Source: Chthonomonas sp. UBA6659
Lineage (GTDB): Bacteria > Armatimonadota > Fimbriimonadia > Fimbriimonadales > Fimbriimonadaceae
Reading direction: 5' to 3'
NCBI GenBank assembly: GCA_002455425.1
Contig: DKKT01000009.1
Span: 18,223-82,222, forward strand
Length of the DNA: 64,000 nt
Both the position numbers and the translations under genes were made by a program. Below, piece by piece: positions 1-8,195 of the stretch (position 1 is the first letter of the stretch; every line of letters begins with the position of its first letter). The notes under the pieces were generated by a model. The model made no database searches and was not told the origin of the DNA. It saw nothing but the letters and a program-made list of their open reading frames with translations.

Positions 1-183
1 GGCGGGAGAGTCTATGGCGACTGGCCCGGCCTCGCTGACGAGAAACTCGAAGAAGGCGACCTGCGGGTCACGACCGATTATCGACAGATCCTCGCCGAGG
101 TCCTCGAAAAGCGCCTCCACAACGCGGCGACCGAGCGCGTGTTTCCAGGGTTGTCGGCGCAGCCGCTCGGCATCGTCGCCTAG
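1..183 (+). CDS. DUF1501 family protein, C-terminal end (partial)
   Basis: The window opens inside a gene: frame 1 is open from base 1 to a TAG at 181-183, giving 60 residues. The reading contains VYGDWPGL, then GDLRVTTDYRQILAEVL and, near the end, VFPGL. This is the pattern I know from the C-terminus of DUF1501 proteins, which are secreted sulfatase-like proteins of unknown function common in Planctomycetes, Verrucomicrobia and Armatimonadota and often paired with DUF1800 proteins. The N-terminus and any Tat signal lie outside the window. A 10-bp hairpin follows 12 nt after the stop, so this is probably the end of a transcription unit. Family assignment rests on motif memory only. Confidence 0.7.
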   Translation, partial: GGRVYGDWPGLADEKLEEGDLRVTTDYRQILAEVLEKRLHNAATERVFPGLSAQPLGIVA

Positions 184-195
184 CTCCTCGCTGGT

Positions 196-221
196 ATCCT
201 CGGGACACCGTTCCCGAGGAT
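196..221 (+). terminator. Hairpin after the DUF1501 gene
   Basis: Perfect 10-bp inverted repeat ATCCTCGGGA / TCCCGAGGAT with a 6-nt loop, lying between the stop at 183 and the thiolase start at 229. No T-run follows, so it may be a weak terminator or a 5' structure just ahead of the thiolase start codon. Confidence 0.4.
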
Positions 222-228
222 CAGCACC

Positions 229-1410
229 ATGCAAGAAGTTGTCATTCTCTCAGGGGTTCGTACCCCGATCGGCGCGTTTCAGGGCGCCCTCTCCGGGCTC
301 ACCGCCCCCCAGCTCGGTTCGATCGCGATCGACGGGGCGCTGGGCAAGGCCGGGCTCGCCAAGGACGCCGTCGATGAAGTGATCATGGGTTGCGTCCTCA
401 CCGGAGGCATGGGCCAGGCTCCCGCGCGCCAAGCGTCGCTCGGAGCCGGCGTACCCAACTCGGTCCCTTGCATGACCATCAACAAGGTCTGTGGGTCGGG
501 GATGAAGGCGGTCATGCTTGCCGCCCAGGCGATCCAACTCGGTGACAGTGCATTCGTCGTCGCAGGCGGAATGGAGTCGATGACGAATGCCGGTTACTTT
601 CTCGATAAGGCCCGTGCCGGCTATCGCATGGGCAACGGGACGCTCTATGACCTGATGATCCACGACGGCCTGTGGGACCCGTATCACAACGTCCACATGG
701 GAAACTGCGGCGACAAGACCTCGGCCGAATTCGGCTTCACCCGCGAGCAGCTCGACGAGTTCGCCGGCGAGAGCTATCGCCGCGCCCAGTCGGCGCAGGC
801 CGCCGGACGGTTCGCCGATGAGATCGTGCCGGTCTTGATTCCCCAGCGCAAAGGGGACCCGATCGTGGTCGATTCTGACGAAGAGCCGGGCAAGGGCAAC
901 CCCGACAAGCTTCCCGGCCTGCGCCCGGCCTTCGACAAGGACGGCGTAACGACCGCCGGCAACGCGAGTTCGATCAACGACGGCGCTGCCGCCCTCGTCG
1001 TCGCCTCCCGGGCCGCCGCAGAGGCGAAGGGCCTCACGCCGATCGCCCGAGTCGTCGGCTACGCCTCCCACGCCCAAGAGCCCGAGTGGTTCACGACCGC
1101 TCCCGCCTTCGCGGTCGAGAAGCTGCTCGCCAAGCACGGCCTGTCTGTCGGAGACATCGACCTGTTCGAAGTCAATGAGGCGTTCGCAGTCGTCGCGATG
1201 GTCGTCGCCCAAAAGGCCGGAATCCCCCACGACAAGCTCAACGTCAACGGTGGCGCAGTCGCGATCGGGCATCCGATCGGCATGACTGGGGCACGCCTGA
1301 TCCTGACTGCGATCCACGAGCTTCGACGGCGCGGCGGTCGCTACGCGATCGCCACGCCGTGTATCGGGGGTGGCGAGGCCACGGCCGTTCTGATCGAAGT
1401 GCTCTCGTAG
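229..1410 (+). CDS. Acetyl-CoA C-acetyltransferase (thiolase)
   Basis: A full-length 393-residue type II thiolase that condenses or cleaves acetoacetyl-CoA in the cytoplasm (fatty-acid, ketone or PHB-type metabolism). The nucleophilic cysteine is C88 in NKVCGSGMKAV, the catalytic histidine H348 in AIGHPIGMTGARL and the second cysteine C378 in CIGGGEATA. Length matches AtoB/PhaA/ThlA enzymes at about 392 residues. The ATG at 229 gives the usual N-terminus (VILSGVRTPIGAF); no clear Shine-Dalgarno is visible and a hairpin ends 7 nt upstream. The stop touches the start of the cysteine-synthase-like gene with no spacing, so the two are probably cotranscribed. Direction (biosynthetic or degradative) cannot be told from sequence. 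Confidence 0.95.
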   Translation: MQEVVILSGVRTPIGAFQGALSGLTAPQLGSIAIDGALGKAGLAKDAVDEVIMGCVLTGGMGQAPARQASLGAGVPNSVPCMTINKVCGSGMKAVMLAAQAIQLGDSAFVVAGGMESMTNAGYFLDKARAGYRMGNGTLYDLMIHDGLWDPYHNVHMGNCGDKTSAEFGFTREQLDEFAGESYRRAQSAQAAGRFADEIVPVLIPQRKGDPIVVDSDEEPGKGNPDKLPGLRPAFDKDGVTTAGNASSINDGAAALVVASRAAAEAKGLTPIARVVGYASHAQEPEWFTTAPAFAVEKLLAKHGLSVGDIDLFEVNEAFAVVAMVVAQKAGIPHDKLNVNGGAVAIGHPIGMTGARLILTAIHELRRRGGRYAIATPCIGGGEATAVLIEVLS

Positions 1411-2328
1411 ATGATCGAGGCGATCGGACGCACTCCGTTGGTCCGGCTGAAGCGGCTCCCCTCGCCGGAAGCCGCCAATGTCTGGGTGAAGCTGGAGGCC
1501 GGTAATCCGACCGGCAGCATGAAGGACCGCATGGGTCTTGCCATCGTGCGCGGAGCGATCGCCCGAGGTGCCCTCGAGCCGGGAGGAACGATGGTCGACT
1601 ACACGGGCGGAAGTACCGGAAGCTCGATCGCGTTCGTCTGCGCAGCCCTCGGCTTCCGAGCGCACTTCGTGTCCTCCGACGCGTTCGACGCGACGAAGCT
1701 CGCTACGATGCGTGCCTATGGCGCCGAACTCGACCTCTTGCCTGCGGAAGGACGGATGATCACGCCCGACCTGTTCCAACGGTGCTTCGCACGGGTCGAG
1801 GAACTCAAGTGTCGGCCCGGATACGTCTGGGTCGATCAATTCAACAACCCCGACAATCGCTCCGCCTACCATGCGATGGCCGAGGAGACGCTCACCACTT
1901 TGGGACGCCCCCCGGCTGCATTCGTGGCGGCCGTCGGTACCGGCGGGTGCTTCTCGGGCAACGCCGAGGTCCTGAAAGCGCGGTCATCCGACACACTGTG
2001 TGTGGCGGTCGAACCGGCGACCAGTCGCCCGCTTGCGGGACTTACCGTGGCCGGTGGCCACCGCCTCGAGGGCATGGGCGTCGGATACATCACGCCCCTC
2101 ACCCGCACGGATCTGATCGATGAAGCGGTCGGCGTGACGGACGAGGAGGCGACCGCGATGGCCCGTCGGCTCGCCCACGAAGAAGGGATCTTCAGCGGGT
2201 ACTCGACAGGAGCCAACGTCGCGGCGGCACTGCGGCTCGCAGAGCGGCTTGGCCCGGGAGCTGACGTGGTTACGGTTCAATGCGACTCCGGCTTCCGCTA
2301 TCTGGGCGGCGACCTCTACCGCTTCTGA
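1411..2328 (+). CDS. Cysteine synthase family PLP-dependent enzyme
   Basis: A 305-residue fold-type II PLP enzyme of the CysK/CysM/CBS family. The PLP lysine is K38 in GNPTGSMKDR, and a glycine-rich phosphate loop is seen as GTGGCFSGN. A canonical O-acetylserine sulfhydrylase has the asparagine loop TSGNTG; here the matching segment reads YTGGSTGSS, so the substrate may differ from O-acetylserine (for example O-phosphoserine, or cystathionine-type chemistry). It begins directly after the thiolase stop, which suggests coupled translation. The C-terminus FRYLGGDLYRF is typical for the family (YLS..L/F). I am confident in the family and not in the reaction. Confidence 0.85.
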   Translation: MIEAIGRTPLVRLKRLPSPEAANVWVKLEAGNPTGSMKDRMGLAIVRGAIARGALEPGGTMVDYTGGSTGSSIAFVCAALGFRAHFVSSDAFDATKLATMRAYGAELDLLPAEGRMITPDLFQRCFARVEELKCRPGYVWVDQFNNPDNRSAYHAMAEETLTTLGRPPAAFVAAVGTGGCFSGNAEVLKARSSDTLCVAVEPATSRPLAGLTVAGGHRLEGMGVGYITPLTRTDLIDEAVGVTDEEATAMARRLAHEEGIFSGYSTGANVAAALRLAERLGPGADVVTVQCDSGFRYLGGDLYRF

Positions 2329-2347
2329 GGCGTTGCGCTTTGGCGCG

Positions 2348-2803
2348 CTACCAGTACGGGGGAAAGGTCATCGAGTCTTCGTTCCGCTTGAGCGAGTTGA
2401 CGACCGCGAACGACTCCGCCGACCAGTTGCCGTCCTTCTTGCGCATGGTGATCGCGACGACCGGGTTCTCGGTCCCGCCCCAGCTCTCTTGGTCGGTGCC
2501 GACCGCGATGACGCGCGCCTTGTCGTGCCAACAACTCACGACGCGATAGTAGCGCAGGCCGCCGTTGACCTTGAGATCGTCGAGGACGGCGACGATCGGC
2601 TCCTTCATCCCCTTCCCGTACAGCCGGGTGAGGACCTCACCCCAAGCGTAAGGGGCGAGAACCAGGACGATGAAGAAGCCGACGATCGTCTTCCACGACT
2701 TCATCTCGCCTCGCGCCCGAATGGGGCGGGTCATCGCGTACAGGAACGTCAAGATGCCGGCCCCGACGAGACACCCGATCAGATATCCGATCATCTGGAT
2801 CAT
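2348..2803 (-). CDS. Hypothetical membrane-anchored protein
   Basis: A 151-residue protein with two predicted N-terminal membrane segments (about residues 4-22 and 39-56) followed by a soluble domain of about 90 residues rich in beta-type sequence (LRYYRVVSC, ARVIAVGTDQESWGG). I recognise no family. It is convergent with the upstream thiolase/cysteine-synthase pair (19 nt between stops) and divergent from the GYF-domain protein at 2913. No Shine-Dalgarno is obvious at the ATG at 2803. Codon use looks like its neighbours, supporting a real gene. Confidence 0.6.
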   Translation of the reverse strand: MIQMIGYLIGCLVGAGILTFLYAMTRPIRARGEMKSWKTIVGFFIVLVLAPYAWGEVLTRLYGKGMKEPIVAVLDDLKVNGGLRYYRVVSCWHDKARVIAVGTDQESWGGTENPVVAITMRKKDGNWSAESFAVVNSLKRNEDSMTFPPYW

Positions 2804-2912
2804 CGCTATGAGAGATCATCGGCCTTTGCCGGTCGAGGGCTCGCTCGCAATTCCACTAGAAAACAATGCGCCGATCGGGGGAGCCGATGTAGACTGCCGG
2901 GACGAGCCGGCG

Positions 2913-3443
2913 ATGGTCTATTTCGTCATTGGGGAAGATGGGCTGCGATACGGGCCAGTCGATCTGGCGACGCTGAACCTTTGGGCTTCGCAGGATCGCG
3001 TGAGAACGTACACCCTGATCGAGGATGCTGCGAACGGTGCCCGAATACCGGCCGAGCGCGTCCCGGGCCTCACGTTCGGACTTCGGCGCGTCGATCCGAC
3101 GCCTTACGGATCAGGAGCATCCACGCCTTACTCTTCGTCTTACTCTTCGTCGCCGACCTCGTACGGTTCGGCTCCGGGCCCGTATCCCGTCTCCTATCCA
3201 ACCCGGGACGCCCAGGGCAACCCCGGTCTCGCCACGGCCTCCCTCATCCTCGGCATCGTCGGCATTCTCGGCGCTTGCTGCATGGGCGCGCTCGCGATCC
3301 CCGCCGCCCTCCTCGCCGTCGTGTTCGGCCACATGAGTCTGCGCAGTTCGAACGCGAACCTGGCGCTTTGGGGCCTCGTGCTCGGCTACTTTGGGCTTGC
3401 GTTCGGGGCCCTGATGCTCGTGGCGTTCATCTCGATGCGGTGA
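2913..3443 (+). CDS. GYF-like (DUF4339) and DUF4190 membrane protein
   Basis: A 176-residue protein starting at the ATG that gives MVYFVIGEDGLRYGPVD. This start is chosen because the preceding in-frame sequence looks non-coding. Residues 1-50 look like a GYF_2/DUF4339 module (Y-G-P-V-D, then LNLWASQDRV). A Ser/Tyr/Pro-rich linker of about 45 residues follows, then two hydrophobic segments (ASLILGIVGILGACCMGA and LWGLVLGYFGLAFGALMLV) matching the DUF4190 pattern. Such proteins are common, uncharacterised inner-membrane proteins. It precedes the TPR protein by 21 nt on the same strand, but that gene has its own promoter-like box. Confidence 0.75.
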   Translation: MVYFVIGEDGLRYGPVDLATLNLWASQDRVRTYTLIEDAANGARIPAERVPGLTFGLRRVDPTPYGSGASTPYSSSYSSSPTSYGSAPGPYPVSYPTRDAQGNPGLATASLILGIVGILGACCMGALAIPAALLAVVFGHMSLRSSNANLALWGLVLGYFGLAFGALMLVAFISMR

Positions 3444-3449
3444 CCGGGC

Positions 3450-3455
3450 TAGAAT
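3450..3455 (+). promoter_or_regulatory. TAGAAT box just before the TPR gene
   Basis: TAGAAT lies 9 nt upstream of the ATG at 3465 and there is no Shine-Dalgarno sequence, consistent with a -10 element giving a leaderless or nearly leaderless mRNA. Part of the pattern reported in the findings. Confidence 0.35.
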
Positions 3456-3464
3456 GCAAACACC

Positions 3465-4322
3465 ATGTCCGAACAGGTACAGCAGTTTCTCCAGCAGGCG
3501 ACGCAAGCGATCCAGGACGGTAACGCCTACCAAGCTCAGCAGCTGATCGACCAGGCGATCGCGCTTGATCCCGCCAATGCGGACGCTTTCGTCCTGCGGG
3601 GCATCGTGCTTTCGCAGTCGGGCAACCCGGAAGGCGCGACGGCGGCGTTTCGGCAGGCCATCGCCCTGAATCCACAGTCGGCCAAGGCCCACTACAACTT
3701 CGGAACGCATCAGTATCAGCTCGGCCTGCGACGCGAGGCTCTGATGAGCGCGGAGGAGGCCCTCAGGTTGGACCCGGCCCACGCCTCCGCCCGGGAACTC
3801 GTCGAGCGGATCCGCATGGAAGTCGGCGGCGTCGGCGCGATGGCGCCGCCCCAGCCTCGCCAAGAGGTTCCGACCAATCCTTACGAGGCGAACCCGAATT
3901 ACTACAGGCCCGGTTACGACACGCCGCCGAACGTCCACTCGCTCGCCTTTGTCGAGCGTCTCGGATCGAATTGGGTCACGATCGGTTGGGTCCTCGCCGG
4001 CCTGATCATCTTGCTGACGATCATCCAATGGGCCCAGCAGGGACCGATACTGATCGAGTTCTTCCAGGCGATGCAGGACAACGACCAAGCTAAGGTTCAG
4101 CGGCTTTCGAACGAAATGGGCTTCGGCGGGATGACGGCGCTATCGCTCATCCTGAGCCTCGCGGGCATGGTCCTCAACGTCGGCGGTTTGACCTGGAACA
4201 TCATGGACATCGCGGATCGGCGCGGAAACTGGCTCTGGATCGTCCCGTACGTTCTTTGCTGTTGCTGCGGCTTCCAGGGCTTCGGCCTGCTCCTGTACAT
4301 CCTGATGGGGCGCAAGCCATGA
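3465..4322 (+). CDS. TPR-repeat membrane protein
   Basis: A 285-residue protein. Residues 5-115 hold about three tetratricopeptide repeats with the classic A..A/L..P pattern (QAIALDPANADAF, QAIALNPQSAKAHYNFG, EALRLDPAHASA). A Pro/Asn-rich linker follows, and the last 130 residues hold three or so hydrophobic segments (VLAGLIILLTIIQW, LILSLAGMVLNVGGL, IVPYVLCCCCGFQGFGL), the last with a run of cysteines. It is likely an inner-membrane protein whose N-terminal TPRs bind a partner; partner and function are unknown. The start is supported by a TAGAAT box 9 nt upstream. A long imperfect hairpin starts 2 nt after the stop. Confidence 0.75.
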   Translation: MSEQVQQFLQQATQAIQDGNAYQAQQLIDQAIALDPANADAFVLRGIVLSQSGNPEGATAAFRQAIALNPQSAKAHYNFGTHQYQLGLRREALMSAEEALRLDPAHASARELVERIRMEVGGVGAMAPPQPRQEVPTNPYEANPNYYRPGYDTPPNVHSLAFVERLGSNWVTIGWVLAGLIILLTIIQWAQQGPILIEFFQAMQDNDQAKVQRLSNEMGFGGMTALSLILSLAGMVLNVGGLTWNIMDIADRRGNWLWIVPYVLCCCCGFQGFGLLLYILMGRKP

Positions 4323-4323
4323 C

Positions 4324-4388
4324 CTCAACGAAAAGGCGGAAGGAACCACAGGCAAGTCTGTCGCTTTTCGGCTTTCGCCGTCGTTGAG
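4324..4388 (+). terminator. Imperfect long hairpin after the TPR gene
   Basis: CTCAACGA at 4324-4331 pairs with TCGTTGAG at 4381-4388, and inside it GGCGGAAG at 4335-4342 pairs with CTTTCGCC at 4372-4379 with one G-U pair. It begins right after the TPR gene's stop. No T-run follows, so termination is inferred from position. Confidence 0.35.
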
Positions 4389-4483
4389 CGACGTGGTTCT
4401 CAACCGCCAGATGTGGGATGGATCGTCGGGCCTCGCCGTTCCCAGACCGGGACCTTCGACGGATTTGGGTAACGTACGTCCCG

Positions 4484-5986
4484 ATGCCAAGGCTTGAAGT
4501 TCAGGACGCCGTGATGCAGTTCCCCGCTGTCCGCGCGCTTGATGCCGTGTCGCTGACGTTCGAGCCAGGAGAGGTCCACGGCCTGATCGGCGAGAACGGT
4601 GCCGGCAAGAGCACCCTGATGCGGATTCTGAGCGGTCTCCAGAAGCCGACCTCCGGGATGATCCTCCTCGATGGCGACGCGGTCGATCTATCCAGCGTCC
4701 GCCATGCCCTCGACCAAGGGATCGCCATGATCCACCAGGAACTGAACCTCGTCGACTCGCTCTCGGTCGCCGAGAACGTCTTTCTCGGACGCGAGCCGAG
4801 AAAGCTGGGGATCCTCGATCGTAAGGCGATGCTTGAGGAGACGGAAAGGCTCCTCGCCTCCATGAACTCGGACATCGCCGCAAATCGACCGCTCGGCGAT
4901 CTGTCACTGGCCCAGAAGCAGATCGTCGAAATCGCCAAGGCATTGTCGATTCGGGCCTCGATCTTGATCATGGATGAGCCGACGGCCGTGCTCAGCGACC
5001 GCGAAGCGGAAGCGCTCTTCGCGCTCATCCGCCGACTCCGCGAGCAAGACGTCACCGTGATCTACATTTCGCATCGGCTCCAAGAGGTGATCGATCTGTG
5101 CGACCGGATCTCGATCCTGCGCGACGGGAAGCTCATTCAGACGCTCTCCGCGGATCGGTTTCGCGGAGGCTCGGTGGAGGTCATCGCCGATCTCGCGAGT
5201 CTGATGGTCGGGCGACCCCTGAGCGACCTGTACCCGGCGAAAACCCCGGTGCCGGAGGGGCCACCCCTGTTCGAGGTCGAGAAACTCACCGTGCCTGGTC
5301 ACGCTCAGGACGTCTCGTTCACGCTTCGGCCGGGTGAAATCCTCGGTTTGGCCGGTCTCGTGGGTTCTGGGAGGACGGAGCTTGCCGAGGGAATCATCGG
5401 CACCCGCCCGGCCACCGGCTCCGTCCGGATGGCGAACAAGCCGCTTACGGCACGAAGTCCAAAGGGTTCGATGCGGGCCGGCATCGCCTATGTCAGCGAG
5501 GATCGCAAAAGCCTCGGTCTGATCCTCAGCCTCGACGTCGTCGAGAACACGACTCTGGTCAATCTCGCACACTACTGTCGTCCTCTCTTACGACGGGCCG
5601 CTCAGCGCCAAGCAACCGAGAAGTGGCAGAAGGACCTCGACATCCGTGCGGGGGACCTGGACGCTCCGATCCTGTATCTCTCAGGCGGCAACCAGCAGAA
5701 GGTCGCGATCGCGAAGTGGCTGGAGGTCCGGCCCCAAGTTCTGATTCTCGACGAACCGACTCGGGGGGTGGATGTCGGGGCCAAGCGTGAAATGTACCAA
5801 TTGATTCACCGTCTCGCCGCCGAGGGCCTCGCCTGCGTGGTCATCTCGTCCGAGCTCCCCGAGATCATCGGACTTTGCCATCGGGCGCTCGTGATGCGCG
5901 AGGGTCGGGTCATGGGGGAGGTCGTGGGAGACGATCTCAGTGAAGAGGCGCTCATGCACCTCGCCGCCGGAGTGGCCGCAGCATGA
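4484..5986 (+). CDS. rbsA: Sugar ABC transporter, double ATPase subunit (RbsA/MglA type)
   Basis: A 500-residue ATP-hydrolysing subunit with two ABC domains. Domain 1 has Walker A GENGAGKST, signature LSLAQKQIVEIAKAL and Walker B ILIMDEPTAVLS. Domain 2 has the degenerate Walker A GLVGSGRTE usual in this family, signature LSGGNQQKVAIAKWL and Walker B VLILDEPTRGVDVGAK. The ATG at 4484 (MPRLEVQDAVMQFP) is preferred over an in-frame upstream start at 4418 because family members begin here. It overlaps the permease gene by ATGA. No periplasmic binding protein gene adjoins, so the substrate (ribose-, xylose- or galactose-like) is not determinable and the binding protein must be encoded elsewhere. 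Confidence 0.9.
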   Translation: MPRLEVQDAVMQFPAVRALDAVSLTFEPGEVHGLIGENGAGKSTLMRILSGLQKPTSGMILLDGDAVDLSSVRHALDQGIAMIHQELNLVDSLSVAENVFLGREPRKLGILDRKAMLEETERLLASMNSDIAANRPLGDLSLAQKQIVEIAKALSIRASILIMDEPTAVLSDREAEALFALIRRLREQDVTVIYISHRLQEVIDLCDRISILRDGKLIQTLSADRFRGGSVEVIADLASLMVGRPLSDLYPAKTPVPEGPPLFEVEKLTVPGHAQDVSFTLRPGEILGLAGLVGSGRTELAEGIIGTRPATGSVRMANKPLTARSPKGSMRAGIAYVSEDRKSLGLILSLDVVENTTLVNLAHYCRPLLRRAAQRQATEKWQKDLDIRAGDLDAPILYLSGGNQQKVAIAKWLEVRPQVLILDEPTRGVDVGAKREMYQLIHRLAAEGLACVVISSELPEIIGLCHRALVMREGRVMGEVVGDDLSEEALMHLAAGVAAA

Positions 5987-6969
5987 AGGTGGGCAAAGTG
6001 CTTCAAGAGTACGGCGTGCTCATCGCGTTCGTCGTGCTCATCCTGATCAACGTCATCTTCCCGACCGGCTCGTTCTTCTCGCCCGAGAACCTGCGCAACC
6101 TGGTCGCCCAAAGCGCGGCGATCGGGATCATCGCGATCGGCATGACATTCGTGATTCTCACCGGAGGCATCGACCTCAGCGTCGGTAGCCTGGTTGCGCT
6201 ATGCGGCGCGGTCGGCATCTTGACTCTGAACAAGTTCGCCGACTCGGGAACTCCGGTCCTGATCTGCTGCCTGGCCTGCATCGGAGTCGGGATTGCCGCC
6301 GGCTTCTTCAATGGCGTGATGATCGCGTTCGGCAGGGTCGCGCCGTTCGTGGTCACCCTGGCCGGACTTGCCGGATTCCGTTCGCTCGCTCTGCATCTCG
6401 GCAACGGCGGCGAGATCCGCTCGCAGGTGCCCCAACTCGGCGTGTTCGGCTTCGAAGGCATCGTCTTGCCGTTCGTGAAGTCTCAAGCCGGTGGGCCAGT
6501 CGTGCTCTACTGGGGCGCGGTCACATTCTTGGTTGTCGCGCTGATCGCGAGCTTCATCCTCAACTTCACGCGCTACGGACGCCATGCGATCGCGGTCGGT
6601 GCGAACGAGAAGGCGGCGTTCTTCTCAGCGATCGGCACCAAGTGGGTCAAAGTCGCCTCCTACACGTTGCTCGGCGCGCTCACCGGCATTTCCGCATTCT
6701 TCGTGACGGCCCGGATGAACTCCGTCGGCACAGGCTCGGTCGGGAGTTTCTACGAGCTCGACGCGATTGCCGCGGTCGTGATCGGGGGCACCAGCCTGCG
6801 AGGCGGGCGTGGGCGCATCTGGGGAACCGTCGTCGGCGTGCTCCTCCTCACGCTGATCAGCAACATGATGACCGCGCGCGGGGTCGGCACGAACATTCAA
6901 GGCCTCGTGCGAGGCGTCGTCATCCTGGTGGCTGTGCTCCTCCAGCGCGGTTCGAAGTCTTCGGACTAG
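5983..6969 (+). CDS. rbsC: Sugar ABC transporter permease (RbsC type)
   Basis: A 328-residue polytopic permease of the BPD_transp_2 family with eight to ten hydrophobic segments. Family hallmarks are AIGMTFVILTGGIDLSVGS near residue 50 and, in the C-terminal half, ELDAIAAVVIGGTSLRGG(R)G. It starts inside the RbsA gene (ATGA overlap at 5983-5986), so translation is coupled. It forms the membrane channel for the preceding ATPase. Its stop is convergent with, and overlaps by 4 nt, the M16 peptidase gene on the other strand. Confidence 0.92.
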   Translation: MKVGKVLQEYGVLIAFVVLILINVIFPTGSFFSPENLRNLVAQSAAIGIIAIGMTFVILTGGIDLSVGSLVALCGAVGILTLNKFADSGTPVLICCLACIGVGIAAGFFNGVMIAFGRVAPFVVTLAGLAGFRSLALHLGNGGEIRSQVPQLGVFGFEGIVLPFVKSQAGGPVVLYWGAVTFLVVALIASFILNFTRYGRHAIAVGANEKAAFFSAIGTKWVKVASYTLLGALTGISAFFVTARMNSVGTGSVGSFYELDAIAAVVIGGTSLRGGRGRIWGTVVGVLLLTLISNMMTARGVGTNIQGLVRGVVILVAVLLQRGSKSSD

Positions 6970-8195
6970 CCTGGCCGGCCGAGAATCACTGCCGGCGTCG
7001 CCGTCTCGAGGAGCGACTTGGCTCTCGATTTGAGTTCATCGAGGGTTACCGGCTTCATCGCCTCAAGCGTCTCTCCGGGCCCAAAACCCGGTGAACCGAG
7101 GAGCGCACCGTATCCCGTCCAGAACGCCCGGTCCGCGACGTCCAACGCCACTGGACCCGCCGGTCCACCCCAAAACGGACTGACCTCAAGACGTCGGGTA
7201 AGGGCGGCTTCCGCCATCGCCAAGGCACGCGATCGGTGCTCTTCGGTCCAGGTCTCGACATCCTCGAGAAGGACCTTGCGTACCCTTTCGGCGATCTCGA
7301 CGTCCTCTTGTGGGAGCTTCATCGCAACGATCAACCGGGGCTGCCACCCCTTACCCGTCGGCCAGAGGACCGCCTCTTGGCGGTAACTCCAACCCTGGGC
7401 TTCGCGCAGCACTCGCGTCATCGAACTCTGCTTGCCAACCCCGAGTGCGAACGCCGCGAGCAAGGTCTGGGCGTACGCCGCGTCCGCCGGTGCGACCGCC
7501 GGTGCCCGCAGCTCGATCGTCGTCACCTCGCTCTTGCGGGCGAGGAGCGGCAGCAACGTCTTATCGGATCGCGGGGCCGAAACCTTCGACGGTTTCCAGT
7601 CTCCAAAAGCGGACTGGATCTGTCTCACGCCGTCACCGACGGGAAACCCGCCCGCCACCGAGATGATCACCCGATCAGGCTGGATCGCTCGCTTGGCAAG
7701 ATCCCTCACGTCGGTCGGCTTGACCGCCGCGTAGTCAGGCGAATAGGGGTCGAGGGATTCCTGCCAGACCCCTTTGCGGCGGCGAGCCATCTCGGAAGCG
7801 ATGCTCACCACTTCATCGGCAGGCAGACTCGGGCGTCGGAGCATCGATTCGAGCAAACCTACCGCGACATCGAGCCCGCCTTTGGGCATCGCGATCTCGA
7901 TCCGCAGGTGGTCCGGGAGCACCGTCACCCGTGGAGCGAATCCGGCCTGGGAGCCGAACGTGAGGAGCTGGAGCTTGGTGTACTCCTGGGTCCCTTCGAG
8001 AAGAGCCTCTCCGAGGACGCGCCAAGCCGCCGCCTCCCGAGCTTCAAGGCCGGGTGCCGGCACGATCGCATGAACCACAACGATTTCGGCGTTGGGGATC
8101 GGCGTCTCGTAGGTACGCGGGAGCACCTCCGGGCCCGGTTGCCCTAGAACGAGCGCGGTCCCCAGCCATGACACGAACACGAGAAAGCCCTTCAT
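6966..8195 (-). CDS. M16 peptidase-like protein lacking the zinc motif
   Basis: A 409-residue secreted protein: signal peptide at 1-18 (GFLVFVSWLGTALVLGQ), then M16/pitrilysin-like folds (e.g. LPDHLRIEIAMPKGGLDVAV and an M16_C-type half with DVRDLAKRAIQPDRVIISVAGG). I see no HxxEH motif, so it should not bind catalytic zinc. It overlaps the active homologue upstream by ATGA (8192-8195). This active/inactive two-subunit arrangement is well known for M16 proteases (mitochondrial processing peptidase alpha/beta and bacterial pairs such as Sphingomonas SPH2681/SPH2682), so I infer a heterodimeric periplasmic or secreted peptidase. Confidence 0.85.
   Translation of the reverse strand: MKGFLVFVSWLGTALVLGQPGPEVLPRTYETPIPNAEIVVVHAIVPAPGLEAREAAAWRVLGEALLEGTQEYTKLQLLTFGSQAGFAPRVTVLPDHLRIEIAMPKGGLDVAVGLLESMLRRPSLPADEVVSIASEMARRRKGVWQESLDPYSPDYAAVKPTDVRDLAKRAIQPDRVIISVAGGFPVGDGVRQIQSAFGDWKPSKVSAPRSDKTLLPLLARKSEVTTIELRAPAVAPADAAYAQTLLAAFALGVGKQSSMTRVLREAQGWSYRQEAVLWPTGKGWQPRLIVAMKLPQEDVEIAERVRKVLLEDVETWTEEHRSRALAMAEAALTRRLEVSPFWGGPAGPVALDVADRAFWTGYGALLGSPGFGPGETLEAMKPVTLDELKSRAKSLLETATPAVILGRPG

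Noticed and set aside
250..1872. Long (540 codon) open frame on the minus strand across thiolase and cysteine synthase
   Set aside because: It runs antisense to two well recognised genes; high GC makes antisense frames open. Its translation is Arg/Asp/Gly-rich with no family pattern.
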